Positions 44,473 through 54,458 are shown, counted from the stretch's first letter. The stretch: 64,000 bases of DNA from Rhodopseudomonas sp. (GCF_013377015.1 NZ_JACABA010000005.1:124001-188000), one strand, 5' to 3'. Notes: generated by a model not told the origin, from the letters alone. Program-made: numbers and translations.

Positions 44473-44577
44473 TTACGTTGGCGGCGGCGCGCAACAGTGG
44501 AAGAAAACCAGCGCGCCGTACCAGAGCGCCGCGCCCAGGACCAAAATGGCGGCTATCCCTATCAAGACTCGCCGCAT
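44473..44577 (-). CDS. 34-residue single-pass membrane peptide
   Basis: ATG at 44577, stop at 44473. The peptide is MRRV followed by a hydrophobic stretch of about 20 residues (LIGIAAILVLGAALWYGALV) and ends FFHCCAPPPT, with a cysteine pair. It fills the gap between the jelly-roll-like gene and the pseudoprotease gene and ends 14 bases before the latter. A GAGGG lies about 11 bases before the start, a little far. It could be a real small membrane protein or chance. Confidence 0.38.
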   Translation of the reverse strand: MRRVLIGIAAILVLGAALWYGALVFFHCCAPPPT

Positions 44578-44638
44578 TAGCTATTCACCCTCGTACCCGG
44601 CGCCGAAGCTCAATGAATCTTCTTAATGTCGACCGCGT

Positions 44639-45280
44639 TCATTTGACGTTGGTGACCTTCAGATTGCTGAATTGCCAGGCGTCGGCCTTGGCTTCGGCCG
44701 AGGCAGCATATAATCCAACGAAGCTCGGAGCCTCGGGCGCCTGTGCCCTGAAGCGGATGACATCATTACCGTTGATTGCGATGGCGACCGACTGGCCCTT
44801 CAGCGTCACGCGGACGGTATTCGGTTGGTTCGGGCCCTGCTTGACGTCCTTGGTCTGTGTCCACCCGATCACTTCCGGGGCCACCCACTGTCCGGCGATC
44901 TTCCGTCTGACCTGATAATAGCCGATCGATGCGACGTTCAGGACATAAAAGTTGGCCTTATCCTTGACCCAGAACAGAAGGCCCCCAAAGCTATTGGTCG
45001 GATCAGTCGTCTCGAGCAGCGTCACCGTGAGGCAGATATCCGCGTCCTCGAACGCAAAGCCAGATTCGAATTGATACGTTTCGGATTGGGCGGGCGGCCT
45101 GACGGTTACTTTGCCGTCCCGGACTTGGAAATGCGCAGGTAGTGAGCCCCAAAGAACCGGGTCAGCTGCCGCAAAATTTTCCTGGAACAGGATCTTTTCC
45201 CCTGTGCAGGCGGCAGCCGGGCCGGCAAGGCTCCATTGGGCGAGAGCCAGAGACACGGCAAAGATTGTCATCCGAAGCAT
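44639..45280 (-). CDS. secreted jelly-roll (concanavalin-like) protein
   Basis: A 213-residue protein with a signal peptide (about 1-24, ending GPAAA) and a single beta-sandwich domain. The order LFQENF, then WVKDKANFYVLNVASIGYYQVRR and NTVRVTLKGQSVAIAINGNDV matches the general pattern of DUF1080/LamG-like sugar-binding sandwiches. A catalytic function is not evident. GAGGTG precedes the ATG at 45280. It is 99 bases downstream of the giant TPR gene and upstream of the protease pair, within a same-strand run. Confidence 0.75.
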   Translation of the reverse strand: MLRMTIFAVSLALAQWSLAGPAAACTGEKILFQENFAAADPVLWGSLPAHFQVRDGKVTVRPPAQSETYQFESGFAFEDADICLTVTLLETTDPTNSFGGLLFWVKDKANFYVLNVASIGYYQVRRKIAGQWVAPEVIGWTQTKDVKQGPNQPNTVRVTLKGQSVAIAINGNDVIRFRAQAPEAPSFVGLYAASAEAKADAWQFSNLKVTNVK

Positions 45281-45379
45281 GCGTCACCTCTACATCCTAG
45301 AATAAACAAAGCCTGTAGGCGGAGGCCGAACATTGATGCAGGTCAAGCCCCGCGAAACGGGGCACCATTGCGATTTGCG

Positions 45380-48300
45380 TTACTTCGAGGAGCCGCCGAC
45401 GGCGAGAGCCTTTAGACCTTCCGCCGCGATCGTGTTGTCTTTGTTGATGGTCAGCGCCTTGTCGTAGTCCGCCTTAGCCTCCTTGGCGCGACCGAGCGCT
45501 CTGAAGACATCCCCTCTTGCGGAGAACGCATAGTCATCCGGGGTCAGCCGGACGCCTTCGTTGGCTTCGGCCAGCGCCTCGGTGGGTTGCTTCTTTGCCA
45601 ACAGCGCCTGGGCCTTGTTGGTGTGCGGCTCGCCCGCAGTGGGCCGCAGCTTGATCACCGCGTCAAAGTCGGCGATCGCGCGGTCGTAGTCGCCCTTGTC
45701 GAAATAGGCGCCACCGCGGTCGCTGAGGGCGGTGGCGAACTTCGCGTCAATCGCGATCGCCGCGCTATAGTCAGCAATGGCGCGATCGAGATCGTGTTTG
45801 CGGTGATAGATTAACCCGCGCAGATCGAAATTGTCGGCATCGGCCGGATCGATGGCAATCGCTGCTGAAAGGTCGGCGATCGCCTCGTCGTCTTGACCCT
45901 TCAAGGCTCGCGCCTCGCCGCGCTGGCCGTACGCCTCGGCGTCCTTGGGATCGAGCCGGATCTCCTCCGAGAAGTCGGCAATGGCGTGATCGTAGTCGCG
46001 GATTGCCGAAAAAGCGCGGGCGCGGACCTCATAGGTCATCACCAGCGCATCCCCGGTCCGTTTTCCAGACGAGATCGTCGCGGTGGTCGCGGCAATCACG
46101 TATCTGGGGTCGAGACGGACCGCCGTCTTGTAGTCGGCGAACGCCAGCCGGAGCTCGTGCGTGGCGACAAAGGCACTGGCGCGTCCGCAATAGGCGTCAA
46201 CCAGTTTCGGTTCGAGGCGAATCGCCTCGCCATAGTCTGCGATCGCGTGCGCCTGGTCGCCGGTTTCGGCATAGACATTGCCGCGCTGAACGAAGGCCAG
46301 GGAAGCATTAGGGCGCAGGCGGATAACCTCGGAGAAGTCGGCGATGGCGCGGCTGTTGTTCTTCTTCGCCGCATCCACAAGTCCTCGCCCCATATACGCT
46401 TCGGCGGATGATGGATCGAGCTGGATCGCCTTATCGAGATCGGCGAGCGCGGGATCGTACTGGTCCTTATCGTAGTACTGCGCGCCCCGGCTGCTGTAGA
46501 CGCCGGCTAACGCTGCTCCCGAGAGTTTGCCCGATGAAATGACGCGCCCGCAGGCGGCAATGGCCGCATCCCCGGTCAGGTCATGGCATTTCTTCGCGTC
46601 GTCGTCCGCCGCGGGCTTGTTGGCAAGTTCCGCCAGCCTAGCCTGCGCGGCTTGTCTGGTCCGGTCATCGGACTTGAGGGTCAATGCCTTGTTGTAGTCG
46701 GCCATCGCCTCGTCGCGGCGCCCCGCCTGCCTCAGGACGTCGCCGCGCAGGATGTAGGTCGCCGCCTCCTCCGGATGGATCTGGATCGCTGCGCCGAAGT
46801 CAGCAAGGGCGTGATCGCGATCGCCGATCTCGGCGTAAACGTTGCCGCGGTTGATATAGCCCTGATCGTTGCGTTTCGAACCGAGTCTGATGTCCTCAGA
46901 AAAATCCGCGATGGCGCGGTCGTAATGCTTCGTCGCCCAGTTCGTGAAGCCCCGGTTCATGTATGCGAGGGACGACGAAGGGTCGAGCCGGATGGCTTCA
47001 TCGAAGTCGGCAAACGCGAGCTCGTACTGACCCTTTTCGTAGTATTCGCCGCCGCGCTGGTTATACAGGTCTCCCAGGGCCATCTCGGTGAATTTGTGCG
47101 TAGCAATGACTCTCCCGCAGGCGGCGATCGTCGCATCCCGCGCCTGGGCGTGGCACTGCTTGTATTCATCGTCGGTTGCCGAAACCGCCTCCTGCAGCTT
47201 CTGCCGCGAGACAACGTCCAACTTGAGCCCGTTCAACAGAGCGTTGCCTTTCTGTGGATCTGTCTTGATCGCCTGGGCGAAATCGGCGATCGCAAGATCG
47301 TAGTTTTGCTTGTCGGCGTAAACGGCGCCACGGTTCAGGAATGCCTGTGACGCCGTTGCCGAAGAGTTATCGATGCTGATCGCGGCGCTGAAGTCAGCGA
47401 TCGCGCGATCGGCGTCGTCCTTGCCCATATACGCGACGCCCCGGTTGATCAGAGGATCGACCTTGTTGAGCTTGTCTCCGCCGACAAAATCGATTTGCCG
47501 AAGCACTTCGTTGTAGTCGGCGATGGCGCGATCATAGTCCTGCTTGGCAAGGTAGGAATTGCCGCGGCCGACACGGGCATCCCCATCGAAGGGATTGACC
47601 GCCAGCGCCACCCCATAGTCGGCGATCGCCTTGTCGTATTCTCCTTTTTGGCGATACGCCTGACCACGCAGGAGGTTGACGTTGGGATATAGCGGATCGA
47701 GCTTGATCAGTGCGCCATAGTCCGCAATGGCAAGATCGAAATTCTTCAGCTTAGCGGCGGCGGCGGCGTGCCGGGCGTAGAGGTCCGTCAGCTCCTTGCC
47801 GACAAATTTGTTCGACGCGATCGCGCGCCCGCAGGCCTGCATCATCTCGTCGCTGATCGCCGATCGGCACTTGCTGGCGTCGGCATCGACAGCCGCCGGG
47901 TCGGCGCCGAGTGCCTGCAGGCCAGCCTGCGCAGTTTGCGTCCAGCCCTGGTCCGGATGAAGGTTCAGGCCGTTGTAGTAGTCGGCGACCGCCTCGTCAC
48001 GATGTCCGAGTTGTCGATGCGCTTCGCCGCGAAGGACGAAGATCGCGCCATTGCCGCCGCCGAGCCGGATCGCCTCGTTCTCGTCGGCCAGCGTCCGTTG
48101 ATAGTCCTTCTTCTGGTGCCAGCCATAGCCGCGATTGCTGAACGCAAGCGCATCATTGGGATCGGCCTTGATCGCGGCGCTGTAATCTTCGATCGCGCCA
48201 TCCCAGTCCTGCTTGCCGGCGCGCTCGTTGCCGCGCCTGTCGAAGAGCTGGGCAAGCTCGCGCCCGGTGGACCGCCCCGAGGCGATGGCGCGATTGCAGG

Positions 48301-49837
48301 CGGCAATCGCCGCATCGCCCGAAGAATCCCGGCAACTAGTCGCATCGGCATTCGCGGCCGCATTCTCCGGAGCCGGTGGGGCGGGCGTGGCGCCCGGGCT
48401 GGGCCCCGAGGCGGAAGGCGAAGGCTTCGGGGTTTCGGCCGGCTTGGCGTTATCGGCAGCCAGTTGTGCGAGACCCGCCTCGGCGATCTGTCGATCAATG
48501 TAACCAGGATTTTCAGCGAGGACCCGCTTGTAGTCCGCCGCGGCCTCGTCGCGACGACCGCGCGACCGCAAGTCATCGGCGCGTGCGAGCAGAAAAATCG
48601 CATTGTGGGAGTCGAGCTTGATCGCCTCGGTAAAATCGGCGATCGCAAGGTCGTAGTTCTGCTTGGAGCTCTGCGCGACGCCGCGGTTGTAAAACGCGAA
48701 TTTCGCCGATGGATCGATGTCGATCGCAGCGCTCAAATCGGCGATGGCGCGATCGAAATCCTTCTTGACCAGCTGGGTGACACCCCGGTTGATCAAGAGC
48801 TCACTCTTGCTGGTCTTGTTCGCCCCGGCCTGCTCGATCTGCCGAAGCCCCTCGTCGTAGTCGGCGATGGCGTGGTCAAAATCTTGTTTGGCACGGTACG
48901 CGTCGCCGCGCTTGCCAAAGAGCTGGGCGAGATCGGCCCCGGTGAATCGTCCCGATGCGATGGCACGATCGCAGGCAGCAATCGCCGCTGCGCCCGAGGA
49001 TGTCCTGCAACTGTCCGCATCGACATTCTCTGCCGTATTCTCCGCAGGCGATGGGGCGGGCGTGGCGCTCGGACCTGGCTCGGAGCCGAAAGGCGAAGGT
49101 TTGAGGTGTTCGACCGGCTTGTCGCTGGCGGCAGCCAGTTCCGCCAGGCCGCCCTCGGCGATCCGCCGCTCCATGGTCCCCGGATTCTCAGCCAGCACGC
49201 GCCTGTAATCCGCAGCCGCCTCGTCGCGCCGGTCGAGCGCCTGCAGCACTTGACCGCGGATCGCATAGCCGTAGCTGTTCGCCTGGATCTGCACGGCTTG
49301 TTCCGCCGCCACCAATGCGGCCGACGGATCCTTCCGTGCCAGCAGCACCCCGGCCTTGACGGTGTAGGCGTATTGATAGTCCGGATCGAGGCGTATCGCC
49401 TGGTTGACGTCGGCGAGGGCCTGTTCGACATCCCCCTTTCGTAACCAATCCCCACCACGGCTGGCGTAGGCAAAGGCGAGTTCCTTCGGATTGAGCTTTC
49501 CGGCTGCGATCGCCCGATCGCAGCCAACAAATTTTGCCTCACCGATCTCGGCCCCGCACGCCCTGAAATCCTCGCCCGGGTTCGAGTTTGCCTTGACCCC
49601 CGGCTTTGGCTTTTCCTTGACGGCTGCCACCAGCGTTGGCGTCTGCCTGCCCGCCGCCGCGCTGTCCTGACCGGCCTGCGCGCCAGCGATCGTCATCACC
49701 GGACTTCCAAACAATAAGATACCGGCCACAAGAACCAAGCGGCGGATCATCATAACCGAGTTGGCCGGCGCAATGCTGGGCGACAGAAGCAGCGTATCGG
49801 CGAAGGCAGGGGACGATGGCGTGACCGCGCGATCCAT
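45380..49837 (-). CDS. giant exported TPR protein with six CX11C modules
   Basis: A protein of about 1485 residues. The start at 49837 has AGAAGG six bases upstream; a second choice is the Met pair at 49752/49749. A signal segment (IRRLVLVAGILLFGSPVMT, about 31-49) indicates export. The rest is TPR solenoid (repeated DYDRAIADF-AI-LDP motifs, more than 25 units). Six times the array is restarted by a helix pair with two cysteines spaced CX11C, the first at C94/C106, then for example SCRTSSGAAAIAACDRAIAS and KCHDLTGDAAIAACGRVISS. Export suggests that each pair forms a disulfide. It may be a huge periplasmic scaffold for the island's other secreted proteins. No enzyme domain is seen. Confidence 0.9.
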   Translation of the reverse strand: MDRAVTPSSPAFADTLLLSPSIAPANSVMMIRRLVLVAGILLFGSPVMTIAGAQAGQDSAAAGRQTPTLVAAVKEKPKPGVKANSNPGEDFRACGAEIGEAKFVGCDRAIAAGKLNPKELAFAYASRGGDWLRKGDVEQALADVNQAIRLDPDYQYAYTVKAGVLLARKDPSAALVAAEQAVQIQANSYGYAIRGQVLQALDRRDEAAADYRRVLAENPGTMERRIAEGGLAELAAASDKPVEHLKPSPFGSEPGPSATPAPSPAENTAENVDADSCRTSSGAAAIAACDRAIASGRFTGADLAQLFGKRGDAYRAKQDFDHAIADYDEGLRQIEQAGANKTSKSELLINRGVTQLVKKDFDRAIADLSAAIDIDPSAKFAFYNRGVAQSSKQNYDLAIADFTEAIKLDSHNAIFLLARADDLRSRGRRDEAAADYKRVLAENPGYIDRQIAEAGLAQLAADNAKPAETPKPSPSASGPSPGATPAPPAPENAAANADATSCRDSSGDAAIAACNRAIASGRSTGRELAQLFDRRGNERAGKQDWDGAIEDYSAAIKADPNDALAFSNRGYGWHQKKDYQRTLADENEAIRLGGGNGAIFVLRGEAHRQLGHRDEAVADYYNGLNLHPDQGWTQTAQAGLQALGADPAAVDADASKCRSAISDEMMQACGRAIASNKFVGKELTDLYARHAAAAAKLKNFDLAIADYGALIKLDPLYPNVNLLRGQAYRQKGEYDKAIADYGVALAVNPFDGDARVGRGNSYLAKQDYDRAIADYNEVLRQIDFVGGDKLNKVDPLINRGVAYMGKDDADRAIADFSAAISIDNSSATASQAFLNRGAVYADKQNYDLAIADFAQAIKTDPQKGNALLNGLKLDVVSRQKLQEAVSATDDEYKQCHAQARDATIAACGRVIATHKFTEMALGDLYNQRGGEYYEKGQYELAFADFDEAIRLDPSSSLAYMNRGFTNWATKHYDRAIADFSEDIRLGSKRNDQGYINRGNVYAEIGDRDHALADFGAAIQIHPEEAATYILRGDVLRQAGRRDEAMADYNKALTLKSDDRTRQAAQARLAELANKPAADDDAKKCHDLTGDAAIAACGRVISSGKLSGAALAGVYSSRGAQYYDKDQYDPALADLDKAIQLDPSSAEAYMGRGLVDAAKKNNSRAIADFSEVIRLRPNASLAFVQRGNVYAETGDQAHAIADYGEAIRLEPKLVDAYCGRASAFVATHELRLAFADYKTAVRLDPRYVIAATTATISSGKRTGDALVMTYEVRARAFSAIRDYDHAIADFSEEIRLDPKDAEAYGQRGEARALKGQDDEAIADLSAAIAIDPADADNFDLRGLIYHRKHDLDRAIADYSAAIAIDAKFATALSDRGGAYFDKGDYDRAIADFDAVIKLRPTAGEPHTNKAQALLAKKQPTEALAEANEGVRLTPDDYAFSARGDVFRALGRAKEAKADYDKALTINKDNTIAAEGLKALAVGGSSK

Positions 49838-49999
49838 AATATACCTTCTGAAATATATTTCTTCCGAGATTGCTAACGTTGATTGTTGCCCGAACCGGCC
49901 GCGGGCGATGTTGACATCAATCAAAGGCTTGGGATCGCGGTCTGTCTTGATGCTGTTGTGAAAACGCGCTTCGTAACTTCGTTCTCTCGGGCATGTCAG

Positions 50000-50893
50000 A
50001 TGAAAGTCAGCGCCGGCCCGCCTTCCCTGGTCGATGGCAAGCCACCCACTTGGGCAAGCGGCTGCGGCCGCGATCGGCGCGGCGTGTTCGCGGAGTTCTC
50101 GCTTACGGCGGTGAGGCAAAGGCTTCGCTGGATTCCACCCGGGCGCTTTCGGATGGGATCGCCGGAGAATGAGGCGGGACGCTTCGACAATGAGGAGCCA
50201 CGGCATGTGGTCGTGATCGGCGAAGGCTTCTGGCTGTTCGATACGCCGTGCACGCAAGCGCTCTGGGAAGCGGTGATGGGCGAGAACCCGAGCCGGTTCA
50301 GGAGTGCGAGCCGGCCGGTGGAGAGTGTGACCTTCGATGCCGTGCAGGAGTTCTTGTCGCGGATCAATCGCATGGTTCCAGGGCTTGAGCTCGCGCTGCC
50401 GACGGAAGCGCAGTGGGAATATGCTTGCCGGGCAGGGACCAGTAAGGCGACTTATGCAGGCAACCTCCGGATCCTTGGTTGGAACAATGCGCCGGTGCTG
50501 GACGCGATTGCCTGGTATGGCGGGAATTCTGGCGTGGGATTCGAACTCGAAGATGGATGGAATTCCGAGCTCTGGCGTGAACAGCAGTATCCGCACCAAC
50601 GCGCCGGCACCCATCCTGTCGGGCTGAAGGCGCCGAACGCGTGGGGGCTTTACGATATGCTGGGCAATGTCTGGGAATGGTGCGAGGATCGCTGGCACGG
50701 GAGCTATCTGGACGCGCCTTCCGACGGGTCCGCCTGGTTGGAGCCGGGCCAACGCCCTACGGCGCGCGTCGTTCGCGGCGGATCCTGGTTTGATGGTAGC
50801 GCGCGTAATGCGCGCTCTGCGAGCCGATACTTTGGATCCCCGGATTACAGCCATGCCGCGCTCGGCTTTCGCTGCGCGCGATTTCAGCCATGA
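50000..50893 (+). CDS. FGE-sulfatase-fold protein, single domain
   Basis: A 297-residue protein with an FGE-type domain covering most of its length: LRWIPPGRFRMGSPENEAGRF (about 42-62), LPTEAQWEYACRAGT, NAWGLYDMLGNVWEWCEDRWH and RVVRGGSWFDGS near the end. The cysteine pair needed for oxygen activation in true formylglycine-generating enzymes is missing. No signal peptide is evident with the ATG at 50000, and the start is uncertain. It diverges from the giant TPR gene across a gap of 162 bases. It is the second FGE-fold gene of the island. Confidence 0.85.
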   Translation: MKVSAGPPSLVDGKPPTWASGCGRDRRGVFAEFSLTAVRQRLRWIPPGRFRMGSPENEAGRFDNEEPRHVVVIGEGFWLFDTPCTQALWEAVMGENPSRFRSASRPVESVTFDAVQEFLSRINRMVPGLELALPTEAQWEYACRAGTSKATYAGNLRILGWNNAPVLDAIAWYGGNSGVGFELEDGWNSELWREQQYPHQRAGTHPVGLKAPNAWGLYDMLGNVWEWCEDRWHGSYLDAPSDGSAWLEPGQRPTARVVRGGSWFDGSARNARSASRYFGSPDYSHAALGFRCARFQP

Positions 50894-51113
50894 GCGCTGC
50901 CGGCACGGCGAGCGATCTTGCTAAGACCATGTAGTTCTTGGAGTCTTGTTTGTGAACAGGCGTCCAAGGTCGACTCCTCCACCGCCCGGTAGATCAATGG
51001 CTTAGCTCGCCGATCGGCGTCGGGACTCCACGCTGATTGACATGCTTGAACTTCATCAAAAGTCAGTCAGAGCCAAAATTGCACGCCGAATGACAGTTCG
51101 GCAGCTTGACGCT

Positions 51114-51998
51114 TCAAGGCAGCACTGTGGACGCCAACGCGATGCTGCGCAAACCCGCCAGCCGAGCGATCGATTGCGCGGCCATGTTCTGTGCGTATTC
51201 CATGCTGTTCTGGTCGGCCGCCCGATCCGCCTCGTCGAGGTAGAGATTCGACAATTGTTCCGCCCTGCGCAAAGCGCGACGTTTGATGTCTTCAAGCGTG
51301 TCGGACTTAACGATGGCCTCATGAGGTTCGAGCACCGGCGGCAGCGGCGATGGCCGCAGCGTCGACAGATAGTCACGCTCAACCGGCGTGAGTTGCTGCG
51401 ACCACAAGACGACGTCCTTGAGCAGTAAACTCTCAAGCAATGCCGCGGACTCCGGCTCGGAAGGCGCGCTCCCGCGATCCGTCGCGCCTTGTCGCATCGA
51501 CCGCCATGCCAGTCTTCGCTCGCGCCGCAGGATATTGCCGTCAATCAGAGCTTCGCGGGCAAAATCCTCGGCGGTCGATCGCACCGCGTGGTCCGTTGCG
51601 AGCGCGGCGACATAAGTCCAGAAGATGAAGGTGCGCTCGCGATGGCGAACAGCGAGCGCCCAAGCGTGGTAAGCGGTTGACAGAGATGAGTTCCCGACGT
51701 CGGAAAGCTCCTGAACTGGAACGAGATCAGTCGGTTTCCAGCGCAGATCCGCCGGATCGGGACGCTTGCGCTGCGACGCGCCAGAGCCTAGACAAATCGA
51801 ATCCGCGCGTTCGCGTTCGCGTTGTGTCAACACTTCGAAGACACATCGTACCGGTCCGAATGATTCCTCCTCGGATTGGGCAAGTCGTTCGTACCGCATT
51901 GCCGCCGTTTCCGCCTGCATCAGTGCGATCGCGTAAAGTTCCGCCATGCTGCCGACCGAGGCGAGTGGCGCGATTGTCAGGAGCGGTTCAGCGCGCAT
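51114..51998 (-). CDS. putative ferritin-like helical protein
   Basis: A 294-residue protein, predicted mainly helical. The opening SMAELYAIALMQAETAAMRYERLAQ and a later AEDFAREALIDGNILRRERRLAW resemble the paired helices of rubrerythrin/ferritin-like proteins. The ExxH iron-ligand motif usually present in the second helix is not intact here (REALIDGN), so metal binding may be lost. The ATG at 51998 is preferred; a longer open frame reaches into the nosR promoter region. It diverges from nosR, sharing an upstream region that carries a FixK-like box, so it may respond to low oxygen too. The assignment is tentative. Confidence 0.5.
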   Translation of the reverse strand: MRAEPLLTIAPLASVGSMAELYAIALMQAETAAMRYERLAQSEEESFGPVRCVFEVLTQRERERADSICLGSGASQRKRPDPADLRWKPTDLVPVQELSDVGNSSLSTAYHAWALAVRHRERTFIFWTYVAALATDHAVRSTAEDFAREALIDGNILRRERRLAWRSMRQGATDRGSAPSEPESAALLESLLLKDVVLWSQQLTPVERDYLSTLRPSPLPPVLEPHEAIVKSDTLEDIKRRALRRAEQLSNLYLDEADRAADQNSMEYAQNMAAQSIARLAGLRSIALASTVLP

Positions 51999-52046
51999 TG
52001 TGGGATGTTCCCTCGAACAACGGGTGTCGATCGAGATCCGTTTAGG

Positions 52047-52060
52047 TTGTTCTAGCGCAA
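52047..52060. promoter_or_regulatory. FixK/DNR-like box upstream of nosR
   Basis: TTGTTCTAGCGCAA matches the FixK2-type consensus TTG(A/C)-N6-(T/G)CAA with one mismatch (T at position 4). A -10-like TTATAG lies about 20 bases further on (around 52081), giving the -41.5 spacing typical of FNR-family activation. The proposed nosR start is at 52153. The mismatch keeps confidence moderate. Confidence 0.5.
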
Positions 52061-52152
52061 AGTGCTGTTTGTTTCGACTGTTATAGGCCTCTATCGTCCA
52101 AATAACCGCGATCCAGAACAACGGCGTTCTGCTGAAACTGGAACCTGCGCAA

Positions 52153-54441
52153 TTGCGGAAACTCGTCAGCATTCCTGTCATTTTGAGCGTCGTGCTCGCT
52201 GCTTGCTGCTGGATGAGCAGTAATTCTGCGTGTTTTGCGGCCGGCCAGCTCAGCGACTATCTCGGCAAGGCAGAGCCTGGCGAACTGGTCCCCGGTGCGA
52301 ACAGGTTCGGTCCGCTGCAAGGCGAGCCCGCGATCGCTCCGGTCTATAAGAATGACCAGTTGCTCGGCTTCACCTATCTGACGTCGGAGTTTGCCAACTC
52401 GACGGGCTATTCCGGAAAACCTATCCAGCTTCTGGTCGGCATTGATCCCGCCGGCGTGATAACCGGCTTCAAGCTGGTCGAGCACAAGGAGCCGATCGTT
52501 CTGGTCGGCATCCCCGTGCAGCGCATCCTGGACGTGATCAACAAGCTGGTAGGCACCGACATGGCGAGCGTGGCGCGCGGTGCCACCCGTGCCCCTCAGG
52601 TCGACATTGTCAGCGGTGCCACGGTCACCGTGCTGGTGATGGGCGACAGCATCGTGCGGTCAGCGACCAAGTTGATCCGCAGCGGCCGAATTGGCGGCAA
52701 CGCCGGTGCTGCGGCGGTCGCGCTGCCAGCGGTGACGAAGACCATCGACCTCGACAAGAGCGACGTCCGCGACTGGCAGGGCCTGCTTGCCGATGGCGCG
52801 GTTCGGCGGCTGCTGGTCACGGTCGCGGAAGTGAACCAGGCCTTTGAGAAGTCGGGCAACGCCGGCGCTGCGGCGCATCCCGAAGACGGCGATCCGGATA
52901 CGCCGTTTATCGATCTCTACGCGGCGGATGTCGCGGTGCCGACCATCGGACGCAGCCTGCTCGGCGAAGACGGCTACAAGCGCCTGGCCGCACGGCTGAA
53001 GCCGGGTCAGCAGGCGCTGATCGTGGCGGGAGCCGGCAAATACTCGTTCAAGGGCTCCGGCTACGTGCGCGGCGGCATCTTCGACCGCATCGAACTGACC
53101 CAGGATGCCAACAGCATCCGTTTCCGCGACCGCGATCACACCAGGCTCGGGAGTCTCGCCGCCGAGGGCGCGCCAGACTTTCCCGAAATCGCGCTGTTCG
53201 TGGTCCCGACCGAATTCGCCTTTGACCCCGTCGCGCCATGGACGCTGCAATTGCTGGTGCAGCGCGTGATCGGCGTGCGCGACAAGGCGATCCTCACTTT
53301 CGATCTCGGCTATGCGCTGCCCGATGCCTTGATGAAGCGGGAGCAGCAGGCGCCCACGGTGCGTGACGCGGCGCCCGCGAAGGCGGCGGCACCTTCCGCC
53401 ACGGCGCAACAAGCTGCCGACGCGGCTGCCCGTGACGAGGAGCCGCTCTGGATCCGGATCTGGAAGGGCGATCTCGTCAAGATCGGCATCACGGTCGCCG
53501 CGCTCGGCGTCCTCACCTTGATCTTCTTCTTCCAGAACGCGCTGGTTCGCCGGCCGAAGGTCTACACCTGGGTGCGCCGCGGCTATCTGCTGTTCATTCT
53601 GGTTTGGCTCGGCTGGTACGCCAACGCGCAGTTGTCCGTGGTCAACGTCCTGACATTCGCCAACTCGCTGCTGACCGGATTTAGCTGGGAATACTTCCTG
53701 TCGGCGCCACTGATCTTTCTGCTCTGGGCCTCGACCGCCGCGGCGCTGCTGTTCTGGGGACGCGGGCCGTTCTGCGGCTGGCTCTGTCCGTTCGGAGCGC
53801 TGCAGGAGCTGCTCAACAACATCGCGCAGGCGTTCAAGGTCCCGCAGTATCGCTTGCCCTGGGGTCTGCATGAGCGGCTGTGGCCGATCAAATACATCAT
53901 CTTCCTCGGCCTGTTCGGGCTGTCGCTGTACTCCACGGCTTTTGCCGAACAACTGGCCGAAGTCGAGCCGTTCAAGACCGCGATCGTATTGAAGTTCGCG
54001 CGCGAATGGCCGTTCGTCATCTACGCACTGACCTTGCTGGCGGCCGGGCTGTTCGTCGAGCGGTTCTTCTGCCGCTACATGTGCCCGCTTGGGGCCGCGC
54101 TGGCGATTCCCGGCCGGATCCGGATGTTCGAATGGCTGCGCCGCTGGAAGGAATGCGGCTCGCCATGCCAGCGCTGCGGCAACGAATGTCCGGTACAGGC
54201 GATCCATCCGGAAGGCCACATCAACGTCAATGAGTGCATCTACTGCATGCATTGTCAGGAGCTGTATTTCGACGACCACCGCTGTCCGCACATGATCCAG
54301 GTGCGGCTGAAGCGCGAAAAGCGCGAGGTGCTCTCGTCGCCTTCGATGCGATCCGGCAAGGGGCCGGACACGCTGATCACCGCCGGCGGCCAACCCATCA
54401 AGGGGCTGAACGCTGGCGCCACTTCTCCACCCGCAACCTGA
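52153..54441 (+). CDS. nosR: NosR, membrane flavo-iron-sulfur protein for nitrous-oxide reduction
   Basis: A 762-residue protein needed to supply electrons to and express NosZ. After a signal-like segment (about 5-29) comes the periplasmic FMN-binding domain, with the flavinylation motif SGAT at 154-157 (Thr157 is the expected attachment site). A membrane region follows, with [12 protein letters not shown] and [12 protein letters not shown], and then two polyferredoxin motifs ([25 protein letters not shown]). The frame has no ATG before the domain, and the only plausible start is TTG at 52153. It is followed by nosZ after 17 bases. Confidence 0.95.
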   Translation: MRKLVSIPVILSVVLAACCWMSSNSACFAAGQLSDYLGKAEPGELVPGANRFGPLQGEPAIAPVYKNDQLLGFTYLTSEFANSTGYSGKPIQLLVGIDPAGVITGFKLVEHKEPIVLVGIPVQRILDVINKLVGTDMASVARGATRAPQVDIVSGATVTVLVMGDSIVRSATKLIRSGRIGGNAGAAAVALPAVTKTIDLDKSDVRDWQGLLADGAVRRLLVTVAEVNQAFEKSGNAGAAAHPEDGDPDTPFIDLYAADVAVPTIGRSLLGEDGYKRLAARLKPGQQALIVAGAGKYSFKGSGYVRGGIFDRIELTQDANSIRFRDRDHTRLGSLAAEGAPDFPEIALFVVPTEFAFDPVAPWTLQLLVQRVIGVRDKAILTFDLGYALPDALMKREQQAPTVRDAAPAKAAAPSATAQQAADAAARDEEPLWIRIWKGDLVKIGITVAALGVLTLIFFFQNALVRRPKVYTWVRRGYLLFILVWLGWYANAQLSVVNVLTFANSLLTGFSWEYFLSAPLIFLLWASTAAALLFWGRGPFCGWLCPFGALQELLNNIAQAFKVPQYRLPWGLHERLWPIKYIIFLGLFGLSLYSTAFAEQLAEVEPFKTAIVLKFAREWPFVIYALTLLAAGLFVERFFCRYMCPLGAALAIPGRIRMFEWLRRWKECGSPCQRCGNECPVQAIHPEGHINVNECIYCMHCQELYFDDHRCPHMIQVRLKREKREVLSSPSMRSGKGPDTLITAGGQPIKGLNAGATSPPAT

Positions 54442-54458
54442 AAGCCGAGGAGACGAAC

